From NCBI GenBank assembly GCA_047973125.1, contig JBKEBK010000025.1, positions 1 to 64,000 of the forward strand: a stretch of 64,000 nt of DNA, given 5' to 3'. Below, one piece after another: positions 45,711 to 55,973 of this stretch. A model generated the notes under the pieces. The model did no database searches and had not been told where the DNA came from. It was given only the letters and a program-made list of their open reading frames with translations. Both the position numbers and the translations under genes were made by a program. The first letter of the stretch is position 1. Every line of letters begins with the position of its first letter. The DNA comes from CAYNRG01 sp047973125. GTDB taxonomy: Bacteria; Bacillota_I; Bacilli_A; Erysipelotrichales; Erysipelotrichaceae.

Positions 45711-47044
45711 TCAGCAAAAATGTTAGTGTTACATATTTAGTTAAATACTTAAAAAGACATCTTGAAAGTGATAACTATATCCAAAATATTTCTGTTTGTG
45801 GAGAAGTTGGAAATCTTACAAAGCATAGTAGTGGGCACTGGTATTTCACTATAAAAGACAGTAGTTCACAAATTAAATGTGTAATGTTTTCTTCTAGAGT
45901 TGCTAAAAATAATATTGAAATAAATATTGGTGATAAAATAGTTGTGAGTGGAAATATTTCAATATTTGAAGGCAGTGGACAAATACAATTATATGTAAAT
46001 GAATTGAGCATTGATGGTACTGGAGATTTATATAAGCAATTTGAAATACTAAAGAATAAATTATATAAAGAGGGTTTATTTGATGAATCACATAAAAAAC
46101 AAATACCTGCTTTTCCATTTAAAATTGGACTTGTTGTTGGTAAAAATAGTGCAGCAAAAGCTGATGTTATTTCAACATTATCAAGAAGATGGCCAGTAGC
46201 TAAGGTCACTGAATTTAACACCTTAGTACAAGGAGAAAAGGCTTCTAAGCAAATAATTGAAGCACTTATGGAATTGGATCAAATGGAATTGGATCTTATA
46301 TTACTTGTAAGAGGGGGAGGCTCTATTGAAGATTTAAACTCATTTAATGATGAAGCCCTAGCAAGATCGATTTATGCTATAGAAACTCCAATTATCACAG
46401 GTGTTGGACATGAAACTGACATAACAATAGTTGATTTCGTAGCTGATTTAAGATCTGCTACACCAACTGCAGCTGCAGAAGAAGCAACACCAGATATCAA
46501 TGAGATTAGAAATAATTTTATAATTTACAAAAAGCAACTTTTAAAACTTACTATGAATAAATTTATAGAGAAGCAAGCAGAATTAAATTACTTGCAAAAC
46601 AATACTTTTTTTAGAAATCCTAGACAGTTGTATCAACAAAAAATATTATCAGTTGACAATAAAATATTCAGGATCAAAAAGTTTATAAATATTATTAGTA
46701 TGAACAGAAATGATCTCGATAAAAAAATACACTTTTTAACAAACTATATGACAAGATATATTAATACTTTAAGTGAAGATGTTGGCTCTAAAAAATTACT
46801 AATTAATAGTAATATAAAAAATTTAATATCAAGAAAAAAAGACTTATATATAAAAAAATTAGATTTGCTTGATGCTTTATCTCCGCTTAAAATTTTAAAA
46901 AGAGGATATTCTTTAGCTTATAATGATGAAAATCTAATAACGAATGTTTCGAATGTTTCATTAAATGATATTATTAATATCAAAGTGAGTGATGGCGAAA
47001 TAAAAGCAGAAGTAAAAGAAAAGAGGAAGAGTACAAATGAGTAA
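45707..47044 (+). CDS. xseA: Exodeoxyribonuclease VII large subunit
   Basis: 445 residues. N-terminal OB fold (SVTYLVKYLKRHLESD to about 100), catalytic core with GLVVGKNSAAKADVI, RGGGSIEDLNSFNDE and GVGHETDITIVDFVADLRSATPTAAAE, then a coiled-coil region and the C-terminal GYSLAY segment. With XseB it degrades single-stranded DNA from both ends. ATGA overlap with nusB and an 8-base overlap with xseB show coupling. Confidence 0.95.
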   Translation: MISKNVSVTYLVKYLKRHLESDNYIQNISVCGEVGNLTKHSSGHWYFTIKDSSSQIKCVMFSSRVAKNNIEINIGDKIVVSGNISIFEGSGQIQLYVNELSIDGTGDLYKQFEILKNKLYKEGLFDESHKKQIPAFPFKIGLVVGKNSAAKADVISTLSRRWPVAKVTEFNTLVQGEKASKQIIEALMELDQMELDLILLVRGGGSIEDLNSFNDEALARSIYAIETPIITGVGHETDITIVDFVADLRSATPTAAAEEATPDINEIRNNFIIYKKQLLKLTMNKFIEKQAELNYLQNNTFFRNPRQLYQQKILSVDNKIFRIKKFINIISMNRNDLDKKIHFLTNYMTRYINTLSEDVGSKKLLINSNIKNLISRKKDLYIKKLDLLDALSPLKILKRGYSLAYNDENLITNVSNVSLNDIINIKVSDGEIKAEVKEKRKSTNE

Positions 47045-47249
47045 AAAAATAGAATTTGAAGCTTCAATTGAAAGACTAGATGAAATATTAAAAATATTAG
47101 AAACAAATGAGAAATCTTTGGATGAGACGATAAATTTATTTGAAGAAGGTTTGAAACTAGCTGATAACTGTGATAAACAGTTGAAAGTATTTGAGGAAAA
47201 AATAGAGTCATTAATAAACCAAAAAGGAATAGATAATGAAAATAATTGA
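47037..47249 (+). CDS. xseB: Exodeoxyribonuclease VII small subunit
   Basis: 70 residues, normal for XseB. Pattern FEASIERLDEILKILE and LDETINLFEEGLKLADNCDKQL, a two-helix antiparallel hairpin that wraps the XseA coiled coil. It overlaps xseA by eight bases and ispA by fourteen. AGAGGAAG inside xseA is the ribosome site. Confidence 0.94.
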   Translation: MSKKIEFEASIERLDEILKILETNEKSLDETINLFEEGLKLADNCDKQLKVFEEKIESLINQKGIDNENN

Positions 47250-48072
47250 AGAAGAATTTATAAAATTAATAAATAAAAATAAAAAATCTTCTGTAGCTTC
47301 TGCAATGCAGTATTCGTTTCTTTGTGGGGGTAAAAGATTAAGACCAAAACTTCTATTAGAAATTTGTAAAAGTTATGGTATTTCAAGTGAGCGATCAATG
47401 CCATTTGCACTGGCTCTTGAAATGATTCATACTTATTCTTTGATACATGATGACTTACCAGCAATTGATAATGATAATATTAGACGAGGAAAAAACACTT
47501 GTCATGTACAATTTAATGAAGCCACAGCAATTCTGGCTGGAGATGGATTACTTAATGAAGCAATAAAACTTATATCAATGTGTGATGAAAACAGCGAAAT
47601 AAAGATTAAGTGTATTGAGTATCTTCTTGATGCATCTGGAATTAATGGCATGATATATGGACAGATTCAAGACATTGAATCTGAAAACAAAGAAATTTGC
47701 TGGGAAAAACTGCTTGATATCCATATTAATAAGACAGGTAAGCTATTTGCAGCTGCATGTCTTATGGCTGCAATCATAGCGAATAGAAATGATGATCTTG
47801 CTCGATGGGAGAGTTTTGGTACAAACTTAGGATTATTATTTCAAATACAGGATGATATACTTGATATAAGTAAGTCAACAATTGAACTTGGAAAGTCTAC
47901 AAGTGATAACATTAATAATAAGTCAACAAGCGTAAGCATTCTTGGAATTGATAAAGCAAAAAGTTTATTAAAAATAAAGTTTCAAGATCTATATAAAATG
48001 TTAGATGAATTTGATGTTGATATGTCAAATATAAAAGAACTAATAAAAAATATTGAAACTAGACAATACTAG
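47236..48072 (+). CDS. ispA: Polyprenyl synthetase (geranyl/farnesyl diphosphate synthase, IspA type)
   Basis: 278 residues, a little short for IspA (about 295). It condenses IPP with DMAPP/GPP. First Asp-rich motif in LIHDDLPAIDNDN, second in FQIQDDILD; GGKRLRP binds the diphosphate. The adjacent dxs supplies precursors through the MEP pathway. Overlaps xseB by fourteen bases. Confidence 0.92.
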   Translation: MKIIEEEFIKLINKNKKSSVASAMQYSFLCGGKRLRPKLLLEICKSYGISSERSMPFALALEMIHTYSLIHDDLPAIDNDNIRRGKNTCHVQFNEATAILAGDGLLNEAIKLISMCDENSEIKIKCIEYLLDASGINGMIYGQIQDIESENKEICWEKLLDIHINKTGKLFAAACLMAAIIANRNDDLARWESFGTNLGLLFQIQDDILDISKSTIELGKSTSDNINNKSTSVSILGIDKAKSLLKIKFQDLYKMLDEFDVDMSNIKELIKNIETRQY

Positions 48073-48082
48073 GAGGATACAC

Positions 48083-49942
48083 ATGAAGATAAAAGATATT
48101 GAATCACCAGAATTTTTGAAAACATTATCCATTGATGAATGTAATAAATTATCAACAGAAATTCGTGATTTTCTTATTAATAGTATTTCAAAAACAGGGG
48201 GACATTTATCGAGTAATCTAGGGGTAGTAGAATTAACAATTGCATTGCATAAAGTGTTTAATAGTCCAAAAGATAAAATAATATTTGATGTTGGACACCA
48301 GTCTTATGTTCATAAAATTTTAACTGGAAGAGCAAAATATTTTGATAGTTTAAGACAGTATAATGGAATTAGTGGATTTCAAAAAAGATGTGAAAGCGAT
48401 CATGATTGTTGGGAAGCTGGTCATAGTTCAACAGCACTTAGTGCATCTTTGGGGATGGCAGTTTCAAGAGATTTAAATAATGAAGACTATCATATTATTC
48501 CTTTTGTTGGAGATGGAGCTATAATCTCAGGGATGTCATTAGAGGCACTTAATCAAATAGGTGAAGAAAAAAGAAATATGATTATTATTTTTAATGACAA
48601 TAACATGTCAATATCTCAAAATATCGGATCACTATCAAAGGGGTTTTCAAGACTTAGAACACTTAAATCATATGGAAATGTAAAGAAAGATATTAAATCA
48701 TTTTTAAATAAAAATGATTTTGGTAAAAACGTTATTTATGCAATAAAAAATGTTAAAGAAAAATTTAAAAAATCAGTGATTGACCAAGGAATATTTTCAG
48801 AATTATCACTAGATTATATAGGTCCTGTAGATGGTCATAATATAAGAGATCTTGTTTCTGTTTTAGAGGCTGCAAAAGAACATGATGGACCAATCGTTAT
48901 TCATGTCATCACCAAAAAGGGGAAGGGGTATGTTCCCTGTGAAAAAGATATTCAAGGTAAATGGCATGGCGTAAGTCCATTCAATATAAATACAGGATTG
49001 CCACTTGTTTCTGTAGCTGAGGGATTTTTAAGCTGGTCTGAAGTTATAAGTAGTACTTTATGTACACTTGCAAAGAAAAATAAAGATATAGTTGCAATAA
49101 CACCAGCTATGATGTGTGGAAGTAAATTATCTAATTTCTTTGCTTTATACCCAGATAGAAGTTTTGACTGTGGGATTGCCGAAGATCATGCAGCAACATT
49201 TGCTGCAGGTCTAGCTAATTCGGGGAAGAGGCCTTTTTTATCAATATATTCATCTTTTTTACAAAGATCATACGATCAAATTAACCATGATATTGGAAGA
49301 ATGAATCTTCCAGTTGTTATAGGGGTTGATAGAGCGGGATTAGTGGGAGAAGATGGAGAAACTCACCATGGTGTATTTGATATATCAATACTTAGAAGTA
49401 TACCGAACCTAATAATATGTCAACCAAAAGATGCAATCGAAGCTCAAAATCTTCTAAATATAGCATTTAATCAAACTAATCCTTTTATCATAAGGTATCC
49501 AAGAGGATCAATTAAATATAATAAAGTAACTTCATTTGAAGATATAAAAATTGGTTCATGGGAAACTGATTATAAACCTAATAATATCCAAGCTATCGTA
49601 TTAACATATGGTGCTGAAGTTGATAAAGTTAGCTATAAAGTTAAGAATAACAATCTTCCAGTTATGGTTATAAATTGTAGATTTTTTAAACCAATTGATA
49701 CTAAAATGATTGAATATTTATGTGAATTAAATCTTCCGGTTATCTGCTATGAAACAGATATATTAGATGGTGGATTAGGTAGCAGCATACTAAACTATAC
49801 CTGTGATCATAATATGCATCTAAATTTATATCGAATTGGAATTCATGATCAATTTATAAAACATGGGGCATTAAATAAAATAAGAAAAGAAGCAAAAGTT
49901 GATATAGATACATTACTCGAAAAAATAAAAGAGTTAGTATAA
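48083..49942 (+). CDS. dxs: 1-Deoxy-D-xylulose-5-phosphate synthase
   Basis: 619 residues from the ATG at 48083, set by AGGAGG just before. Thiamine diphosphate enzyme joining pyruvate and glyceraldehyde 3-phosphate, first step of the MEP isoprenoid pathway and precursor of thiamine and pyridoxal. ThDP motif GDGAIISGMSLEALNQIGEEKRNMIIIFNDNNMS, acidic AEDHAATFAAGLA and RAGLVGEDGETHHGVFD motifs are present. ThDP-using enzymes could need the NMT1-like transporter genes at 16-17.8 kb if those import a thiamine precursor (speculative). Confidence 0.96.
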   Translation: MKIKDIESPEFLKTLSIDECNKLSTEIRDFLINSISKTGGHLSSNLGVVELTIALHKVFNSPKDKIIFDVGHQSYVHKILTGRAKYFDSLRQYNGISGFQKRCESDHDCWEAGHSSTALSASLGMAVSRDLNNEDYHIIPFVGDGAIISGMSLEALNQIGEEKRNMIIIFNDNNMSISQNIGSLSKGFSRLRTLKSYGNVKKDIKSFLNKNDFGKNVIYAIKNVKEKFKKSVIDQGIFSELSLDYIGPVDGHNIRDLVSVLEAAKEHDGPIVIHVITKKGKGYVPCEKDIQGKWHGVSPFNINTGLPLVSVAEGFLSWSEVISSTLCTLAKKNKDIVAITPAMMCGSKLSNFFALYPDRSFDCGIAEDHAATFAAGLANSGKRPFLSIYSSFLQRSYDQINHDIGRMNLPVVIGVDRAGLVGEDGETHHGVFDISILRSIPNLIICQPKDAIEAQNLLNIAFNQTNPFIIRYPRGSIKYNKVTSFEDIKIGSWETDYKPNNIQAIVLTYGAEVDKVSYKVKNNNLPVMVINCRFFKPIDTKMIEYLCELNLPVICYETDILDGGLGSSILNYTCDHNMHLNLYRIGIHDQFIKHGALNKIRKEAKVDIDTLLEKIKELV

Positions 49943-49953
49943 GGAGGGTACAA

Positions 49954-51609
49954 ATGCTTAAGAGTTTATATATTAAAAATTTTATATTAATTGAAGAAAT
50001 AAGCCTTAACTTTGAATCTGGATTTAGTGCATTCACCGGAGAAACAGGTGCTGGTAAGTCTATTTTAATAGATGCTATAGGACTTTTAACATCTGATCGT
50101 GCAAGTACATCAATGATAAAAAAAGGTGCAGATTTTGCTATTATTGAAGGTATTTTTGATTTATCTAATGAAGCAAGAGAAATGTTAGAGAGTGAAGGAT
50201 TTGATTGTAAAGATGATGTTGTTGTATCAAGAGAAATTAGGGATGATGGTAAAAACATTGTTAAAATTAACTATCGTAATGTAACCTTGTCTTTGCTTAA
50301 AAGTTGTCTTAAAAAAGAAATAGATATTCATAGTCAACATGATAGTCAATACCTCTTAAATAAAAGTAATCATCTATCTCTTTTAGATCGATTTATTGAT
50401 AGTAATGATTTATTTTTAAGTTGTAGTAAAGCCTATGAGGAATATATAAATGCAAAAAAATCATTAGAAAAGGTAAAAAATGAAGAGTTAAGACAAGATG
50501 ACTTAGAATACTATACTTATCAATTAAATGAAATTGATAATGCAAATTTATCTATTGATGAAGATATAATGCTTACCCAAAAAGAAAAGCAATTTCACTC
50601 ATATAATAAAAATAATGAAAAATATAATCAAATAATATCTTTATATGATGATAATGTTGATGTAAATTTATATGAAATAAAAAAGATTTTAGAAAATATG
50701 GGCAGTACTGAAATAGAAGAAAAATTGCTTGAAAAAGTAAATACATTTTACTATGAACTAAGCGATAGTTTTGATGATTTTAAAAACTATATTTCTTCTT
50801 TAGATAATGAAGATATCGATATTGATAAAATACAAGAACGTCTTTTTGAAATTCAAAAATTAAAAAGAAAATACGGTCCAAGTATTGAACAAATATTTGA
50901 AAAAAGGGATGAATTCATATCAAAAATTGATATTTTCTCAAATAGACAAGAAATCATAGATGATTTAGAAAAAAATTTATTAATTAAAGAAAAGAATTAC
51001 TTAGAAATTGCCCAAAAACTTCATAAAATAAGAACAGCTAAAATAAATGAACTTGATAGTTCTATTATAGGAAATTTAAAGGAGTTAGAATTACCTAATG
51101 CAGTTTTTAAGACAAATATAACTAAATCAAAAACTTATACAGCTTCAGGTATTGATGATGTGGAATTTTTAATATCAATGAATGTTGGTGAAGACCTTAA
51201 AAGTTTATCAAAAGTTGCATCAGGAGGGGAGCTAAGTAGATTAATGCTTGGTCTTAAAATAATCTTCACAAAACTTCAAGGTATTCAAACCGTTATTTTT
51301 GATGAAATTGATACAGGTGTTAGTGGGTCGACTGCTACTGCAATAGGAATTAAAATGCACCAATTATCACTATACACTCAAGTTTTTTCTGTTACACACT
51401 TAGCTCAAGTTGCAGCCTGTGCTAAACATCATTATCATGTTCATAAAAGTCAAAGAGACAACATAACAGATACTAAAGTGTCTAAATTAAATGAGCAAGA
51501 ACGTATAAATAATCTATCTATTATATCATCAGGATCATTAACAGAAGCGTCATTAAATGCTGCTAGAGAACTATTTAATAGTAATCAGAATAAAACAAAG
51601 AATGTGTAA
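49954..51609 (+). CDS. recN: DNA repair protein RecN
   Basis: 551 residues. SMC-like ATPase acting early at double-strand breaks. Walker A GETGAGKSILIDAIG at the N-terminus, two coiled-coil arms, signature VASGGELSRLMLGLK and Walker B TVIFDEIDTGVSG at the C-terminus. AAGGAGG precedes the ATG. In many Bacillota tlyA and argR lie between dxs and recN; neither is here. Confidence 0.95.
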   Translation: MLKSLYIKNFILIEEISLNFESGFSAFTGETGAGKSILIDAIGLLTSDRASTSMIKKGADFAIIEGIFDLSNEAREMLESEGFDCKDDVVVSREIRDDGKNIVKINYRNVTLSLLKSCLKKEIDIHSQHDSQYLLNKSNHLSLLDRFIDSNDLFLSCSKAYEEYINAKKSLEKVKNEELRQDDLEYYTYQLNEIDNANLSIDEDIMLTQKEKQFHSYNKNNEKYNQIISLYDDNVDVNLYEIKKILENMGSTEIEEKLLEKVNTFYYELSDSFDDFKNYISSLDNEDIDIDKIQERLFEIQKLKRKYGPSIEQIFEKRDEFISKIDIFSNRQEIIDDLEKNLLIKEKNYLEIAQKLHKIRTAKINELDSSIIGNLKELELPNAVFKTNITKSKTYTASGIDDVEFLISMNVGEDLKSLSKVASGGELSRLMLGLKIIFTKLQGIQTVIFDEIDTGVSGSTATAIGIKMHQLSLYTQVFSVTHLAQVAACAKHHYHVHKSQRDNITDTKVSKLNEQERINNLSIISSGSLTEASLNAARELFNSNQNKTKNV

Positions 51610-51620
51610 AGGTTATAAAT

Positions 51621-52532
51621 ATGAAACTTGATATAGCATTTAATGAGTATAAGATTGATATTTCCATTAGAAATCCTAAATCAGATAAAACAATTTCTGC
51701 ATATATAAAAGATATAGAAGATTATATCACTTATTTAAAAATAAATGACATTGAAAATGTTGAAGAAATTGAATACAATAATATAATTAACTATATTTTA
51801 AGTATTAAAAATGATGTTTCTGATAATACAATTGCCAGAAAGAGCTCTTCTATTAGGAGTTTCCATCAATTCATTTCATTTAAGTATGAGTTAGATAATC
51901 CGTCACTATATTTAGAAGTTTCAAAAAAAAGAAAGTCACTTCCTATATTTTGTACAATTAATGAAATAAAACAAATTATGAGTTTTTTTGAAGAAGATAA
52001 TCCAACTAATATTTTTAATCACTCACTACTAGAGATAATATACTCATGTGGCTTAAGAGTAAGTGAGTGCTGTAATTTAAAAATTCATCAAATTGATTTT
52101 GAAATAAATATTTTAAGACTAACTGGAAAAGGTGATAAGGAAAGAATTATACCAATTCCTAGTTCTTCTGCAAAAATTGTAAAAAAATATGTAAATTTAG
52201 TAAGACCAATTTGGAATAAAAAAAATAAATCTTTAATTTTTGTAAATAAAAGAGGTAATCATGTTACTTCAGAATATATAGAAAAGATGTTAAAATATGT
52301 TTGTAATCAAGTTAATATTAAAAAAAATATTACACCACATAAACTTCGACATAGCTTTGCAACTCATCTTTTAGAAGGGGGTGCAGATTTAAGAGCTATT
52401 CAAGAGTTATTAGGACATAGTAATATTCAAACAACTGAAATATACACCCATATACAAAGCGAAAAGAAATTAGCTAGTTATGAGAAATTTCATCCAGGAA
52501 ATTTAGAAGGAGAAGATGATGAAGAAATTTAA
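51621..52532 (+). CDS. xerD: Tyrosine recombinase XerD/XerC type
   Basis: 303 residues. SAM-like N-terminal core-binding domain (about 1-100) and catalytic domain. Catalytic Arg in YSCGLRVSECCNL, Lys after GKGDKERIIPIP, HKLRHSFATHLL, GHSNIQTTEIYTH with the Tyr nucleophile. Probably resolves chromosome dimers at dif; position before deoB matches B. subtilis xerD-drm. No dif site was found in the window. AAAGG is a weak ribosome site. Confidence 0.92.
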   Translation: MKLDIAFNEYKIDISIRNPKSDKTISAYIKDIEDYITYLKINDIENVEEIEYNNIINYILSIKNDVSDNTIARKSSSIRSFHQFISFKYELDNPSLYLEVSKKRKSLPIFCTINEIKQIMSFFEEDNPTNIFNHSLLEIIYSCGLRVSECCNLKIHQIDFEINILRLTGKGDKERIIPIPSSSAKIVKKYVNLVRPIWNKKNKSLIFVNKRGNHVTSEYIEKMLKYVCNQVNIKKNITPHKLRHSFATHLLEGGADLRAIQELLGHSNIQTTEIYTHIQSEKKLASYEKFHPGNLEGEDDEEI

Positions 52533-53703
52533 AAGAATATTTACAATAGTTATTGATTCACTAGGCGTTGGAGCGATGCCAGATGCAGATAAATATGGTG
52601 ATAGTGGGGCAGATACTTTAGGTCATATTGCAGAGTCTGTAAAAAGTCTAAAACTACCTACTTTAGCAAGTTTAGGACTAGGAAATTTACATAATGTAAA
52701 ATGGATATCTCCATCTGATAATCCTAAATCATACTATACTAAATTACTAGAAAAAAGTATTGGTAAAGATACAATGACAGGACATTGGGAAATGATGGGA
52801 CTGTACATCGATACACCGTTTCAAACATTTACAGACACTGGATTTCCAGATGATTTAATTAAAGAGTTAGAAGATAAAACCGGTCATAAGGTAATAGGCA
52901 ATAAATCAGCTAGCGGTACAGAGATACTTGATGAGTTAGGTGAGGAACACATTAAAACTGGAAGTATGATTGTATATACATCTGCAGATTCGGTTTTACA
53001 AATAGCAGCACATGAAGAAATATTTGGTTTAGAAGAATTAGATCGTTGTTGTAAAATTGCTAGAGAAATCACAATGAAAAAAGAGTGGAAGGTTGGAAGA
53101 GTAATTTCAAGACCATTTATTGGTAAGGAAAAAGGTCACTTTGAAAGGACTTCAAATAGACATGACTTAGCTCTAAAACCATTTGATAAAACTGTATTAA
53201 ATAGTCTAAAAGATGCTGGTAAAGATGTTATAGCCGTAGGAAAAATTAATGATATATTTGTTGGTGAAGGTATAACTGAAGTGCATAAATCAAAAAGCAG
53301 TGTACACGGTATGGAACAAACTATTGATATTGCTGATAAGGATTTTATTGGGTTATGTTTTGTTAATCTTGTAGACTTTGATGCTAAATGGGGACATAGA
53401 AGAAATCCATTGGGATATGCTCAAGAACTAGAGAGCTTTGATATAAATCTTAATAAATTTTTAAAACATCTTACAGATGATGATTTACTGATCTTAACGG
53501 CAGATCATGGTAATGATCCTACACATCACGGTACTGATCACACAAGAGAAATGATTCCTTTTATTGCATATTCAACATCATTTAAAGGATGTGGTTTACT
53601 TCCTCAAGGTGATAGCTTTGCTAATATCGGAGCTACAATAGCTAATAACTTTGATATTGACTTACCTAGTAATGGTGATAGTTATCTTTCATATCTTAAA
53701 TAA
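52519..53703 (+). CDS. deoB: Phosphopentomutase
   Basis: 394 residues from the ATG at 52519 (AAGGAG at 52507-52512, six bases before); ATG at 52516 is the alternative. It converts (deoxy)ribose 1-phosphate to 5-phosphate in nucleoside salvage. Alkaline-phosphatase fold: VIDSLGVGAMPDA, DTMTGHWEMMG, and the metal-binding ADHGNDPTHHGTDHTRE. Overlaps the end of xerD by fourteen bases and ends the eight-gene run at a strong terminator. Confidence 0.96.
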   Translation: MKKFKRIFTIVIDSLGVGAMPDADKYGDSGADTLGHIAESVKSLKLPTLASLGLGNLHNVKWISPSDNPKSYYTKLLEKSIGKDTMTGHWEMMGLYIDTPFQTFTDTGFPDDLIKELEDKTGHKVIGNKSASGTEILDELGEEHIKTGSMIVYTSADSVLQIAAHEEIFGLEELDRCCKIAREITMKKEWKVGRVISRPFIGKEKGHFERTSNRHDLALKPFDKTVLNSLKDAGKDVIAVGKINDIFVGEGITEVHKSKSSVHGMEQTIDIADKDFIGLCFVNLVDFDAKWGHRRNPLGYAQELESFDINLNKFLKHLTDDDLLILTADHGNDPTHHGTDHTREMIPFIAYSTSFKGCGLLPQGDSFANIGATIANNFDIDLPSNGDSYLSYLK

Positions 53704-53755
53704 ATCGTATAATATACATTATGCGAAGTAGATATAAGTTGATATTATATATGAA

Positions 53756-53790
53756 AAAACACTTCATTAATCTGAAGTGTTTTAATTTTT
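53756..53790. terminator. Bidirectional terminator between deoB and rbfA
   Basis: AAAACACTTCA (53756-53766) pairs with TGAAGTGTTTT (53772-53782), flanked by A6 and by TTTTAATTTTT. It overlaps the rbfA stop codon. Confidence 0.9.
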
Positions 53791-54126
53791 ATGAATTTTA
53801 CTTATTATTTCATCAATTTTTCTACTATGTTCTAATGTTTCATCTAGTTTGAATATTAATTCAGGAATTTTTCTTATACTAAGTTTTTTTGCAAGTTCGC
53901 TTCTGATAAATCCTTTGCTTTTTTTAAGTACATTAAGTCCAGCTTCATTTCTCTCTTTTTTTCCTAAGAATGAAACGTATACAGTTGCATATGAGTAATC
54001 ATTTGTCACATCAACATCTGTAATTGTTACAAATCCTAATGAAGGATCTTTAAGTTTAAATTGAATAGTTTCAGTAACTTCTTTTAAAATTATTTGATTT
54101 AATCTTTCATGTTTTAGTCCAGCCAT
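53782..54126 (-). CDS. rbfA: Ribosome-binding factor A
   Basis: 114 residues, KH-like fold. Late 30S maturation factor. Diagnostic segments: RLNQIILKEVTETIQFKLKDP, FVTITDVDVTNDYSYATVYVS, and IPELIFKLDETLEHSRKIDEI. Last gene of the rimP operon, beginning two bases after infB. Confidence 0.95.
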   Translation of the reverse strand: MAGLKHERLNQIILKEVTETIQFKLKDPSLGFVTITDVDVTNDYSYATVYVSFLGKKERNEAGLNVLKKSKGFIRSELAKKLSIRKIPELIFKLDETLEHSRKIDEIISKIHKN

Positions 54127-54128
54127 AT

Positions 54129-55973
54129 TTATACCTGAGGAACTTCTTTCTCTTGGTATGCTTCTATTACATCACCTTCTTTGATATCATTATAATTCTC
54201 TATAGTTAATCCACATTCATATCCTGTAGATACTTCTTTTGCATTATCTTGAAATCTTTTTAAGGAACTTAACTTACCTGTATATACAACAACACCATCT
54301 CTGATTAGTCTTATTCCACAGTTAGAAGCAATTTTTCCATCACTTACCATACAACCAGCAATTGTACCGACTTTTGAAACTTTATATATCTGTCTAACTT
54401 CAGCTTGTCCAATAACAACTTCTTCAAATACTGGTGCCAGCATACCCTTCATTGCAAGTTCCATCTCTTCAATTGCTTTATATATAATTGTATGTAATCT
54501 TATTTCAACATCGACTTCTTCAGCTTTCTTTCTAACATTTGCTACAGGACGTACATTGAAACCATAAATAATCCCATTAGAAGCACTTGCTAGCATAACA
54601 TCTGATTCTGATATTGCACCTGCATTTGCACGTATTACATTAACATTTATACCAGAAACATCAATTCTTTCTAGTGACATTTTAACTGCTTCTGCAGTTC
54701 CTTGTACATCTGCTTTAACGATAACAGCAATTTCTTGAACATCACCAGCTTCAATTTGAGATGCTAAATCATCAAGACTCATTGCTGATGTCGATTTTCT
54801 ATCTTGTGCAATCTTAACTTGAGCTCTATTTTCTGCAATTGATCTTGCTTGTTTTTCATCTGCAAAAACTCTAAAAATATCCCCAGCCTCTGGCACATCA
54901 TTAAGACCAATAATTTCTACTGGAGCACTTGGTAAAGCTGTTTTAATTTCTCTTCCACGATCATCAGTCATTTTTCTAACACGACCAAAGCATGCCCCAA
55001 CAACTACAGAGTCACCATGATTTAATGTACCATTTTGAACTAGTAATGTTGAAACTGGTCCTCTACCTTTATCAAGTTTTGCTTCTACAACAGTACCAGA
55101 AGCTAATTTCTTAGGGTTTGCAGTTAGATTTTGCACCTCAGAGAGCACCAAAATAGTTTCTAAAATATCCTGAATTCCTGTACCGACTTTAGCACTACAT
55201 TGTACAAAAATCGTATCTCCACCCCATTCTTCTGGCATCAATCCAAGCTCAGACATTTCAGACATAACTCTATCAGGGTTTGCATCAGGTTTGTCCATTT
55301 TATTAACAGCAACTATAATAGGTACTTTAGCGGCCTTTGCATGGTCTACAGCTTCTACTGTCTGTGGTTTAACACCATCATCAGCTGCAACTACAATAAT
55401 ACATAAATCAGTAACTTTTGCTCCCCTTGCACGCATCGCAGTAAACGCTTCATGTCCTGGAGTATCTAAGAAAGTTATTTTCTTTTTATTAATTGATACT
55501 TGATATGCCCCAATATGTTGCGTAATTCCACCAGCTTCTCCAGCAACAACATCTGTTTTTCTTATAGTATCAAGTAATGTAGTTTTACCATGATCAACAT
55601 GTCCCATTATTGTTACAATAGGAGGTCTACTTTTTAAGTTTTTCGGATCATCTTCAACATTATCCTCTAAACTATTTTCATCAACTATTTCTTCTTTTTT
55701 GCACTCAATACCATATTCAATACAAATCAGCTCAACTGTTTCATCATCAAGCGAGGTATTTATCGTTACCATTTTTGATAACATAAATAAAAGCTTGATA
55801 ATTTCACTTGCTGCCTTATTACACTTTTTAGCAAGATCACCAACTGTAATACCATCTAAATATGTTATTTCAGTTACCTTAACTCCACTATTTGGAATAA
55901 ACCCCTTCTGTTGTTTGGCTTTGTTAATCGCCTTACGCTTAGTTTTTCCCGTTCTCCTTGTTCTCATTGCCAT
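54129..55973 (-). CDS. infB: Translation initiation factor IF-2
   Basis: 614 residues, a short form with a minimal basic N-terminus (TRRTGKTKRKAINKAKQQK). IF2 N-terminal domain near 30-90, G domain with GHVDHGKTTLLD, DTPGHEAF and NKMD, then the domains II-IV. It places fMet-tRNA on the 30S subunit. GAGGTG lies seven bases before the ATG. Overlaps the end of ylxQ by 35 bases. Confidence 0.96.
   Translation of the reverse strand: MAMRTRRTGKTKRKAINKAKQQKGFIPNSGVKVTEITYLDGITVGDLAKKCNKAASEIIKLLFMLSKMVTINTSLDDETVELICIEYGIECKKEEIVDENSLEDNVEDDPKNLKSRPPIVTIMGHVDHGKTTLLDTIRKTDVVAGEAGGITQHIGAYQVSINKKKITFLDTPGHEAFTAMRARGAKVTDLCIIVVAADDGVKPQTVEAVDHAKAAKVPIIVAVNKMDKPDANPDRVMSEMSELGLMPEEWGGDTIFVQCSAKVGTGIQDILETILVLSEVQNLTANPKKLASGTVVEAKLDKGRGPVSTLLVQNGTLNHGDSVVVGACFGRVRKMTDDRGREIKTALPSAPVEIIGLNDVPEAGDIFRVFADEKQARSIAENRAQVKIAQDRKSTSAMSLDDLASQIEAGDVQEIAVIVKADVQGTAEAVKMSLERIDVSGINVNVIRANAGAISESDVMLASASNGIIYGFNVRPVANVRKKAEEVDVEIRLHTIIYKAIEEMELAMKGMLAPVFEEVVIGQAEVRQIYKVSKVGTIAGCMVSDGKIASNCGIRLIRDGVVVYTGKLSSLKRFQDNAKEVSTGYECGLTIENYNDIKEGDVIEAYQEKEVPQV

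Noticed and set aside
45775..46221. 148-codon minus-strand frame inside xseA
   Set aside because: Antisense to a conserved gene, no family resemblance.
49854..50258. 134-codon minus-strand frame across dxs/recN
   Set aside because: Antisense to two conserved genes and composition of a shadow frame.
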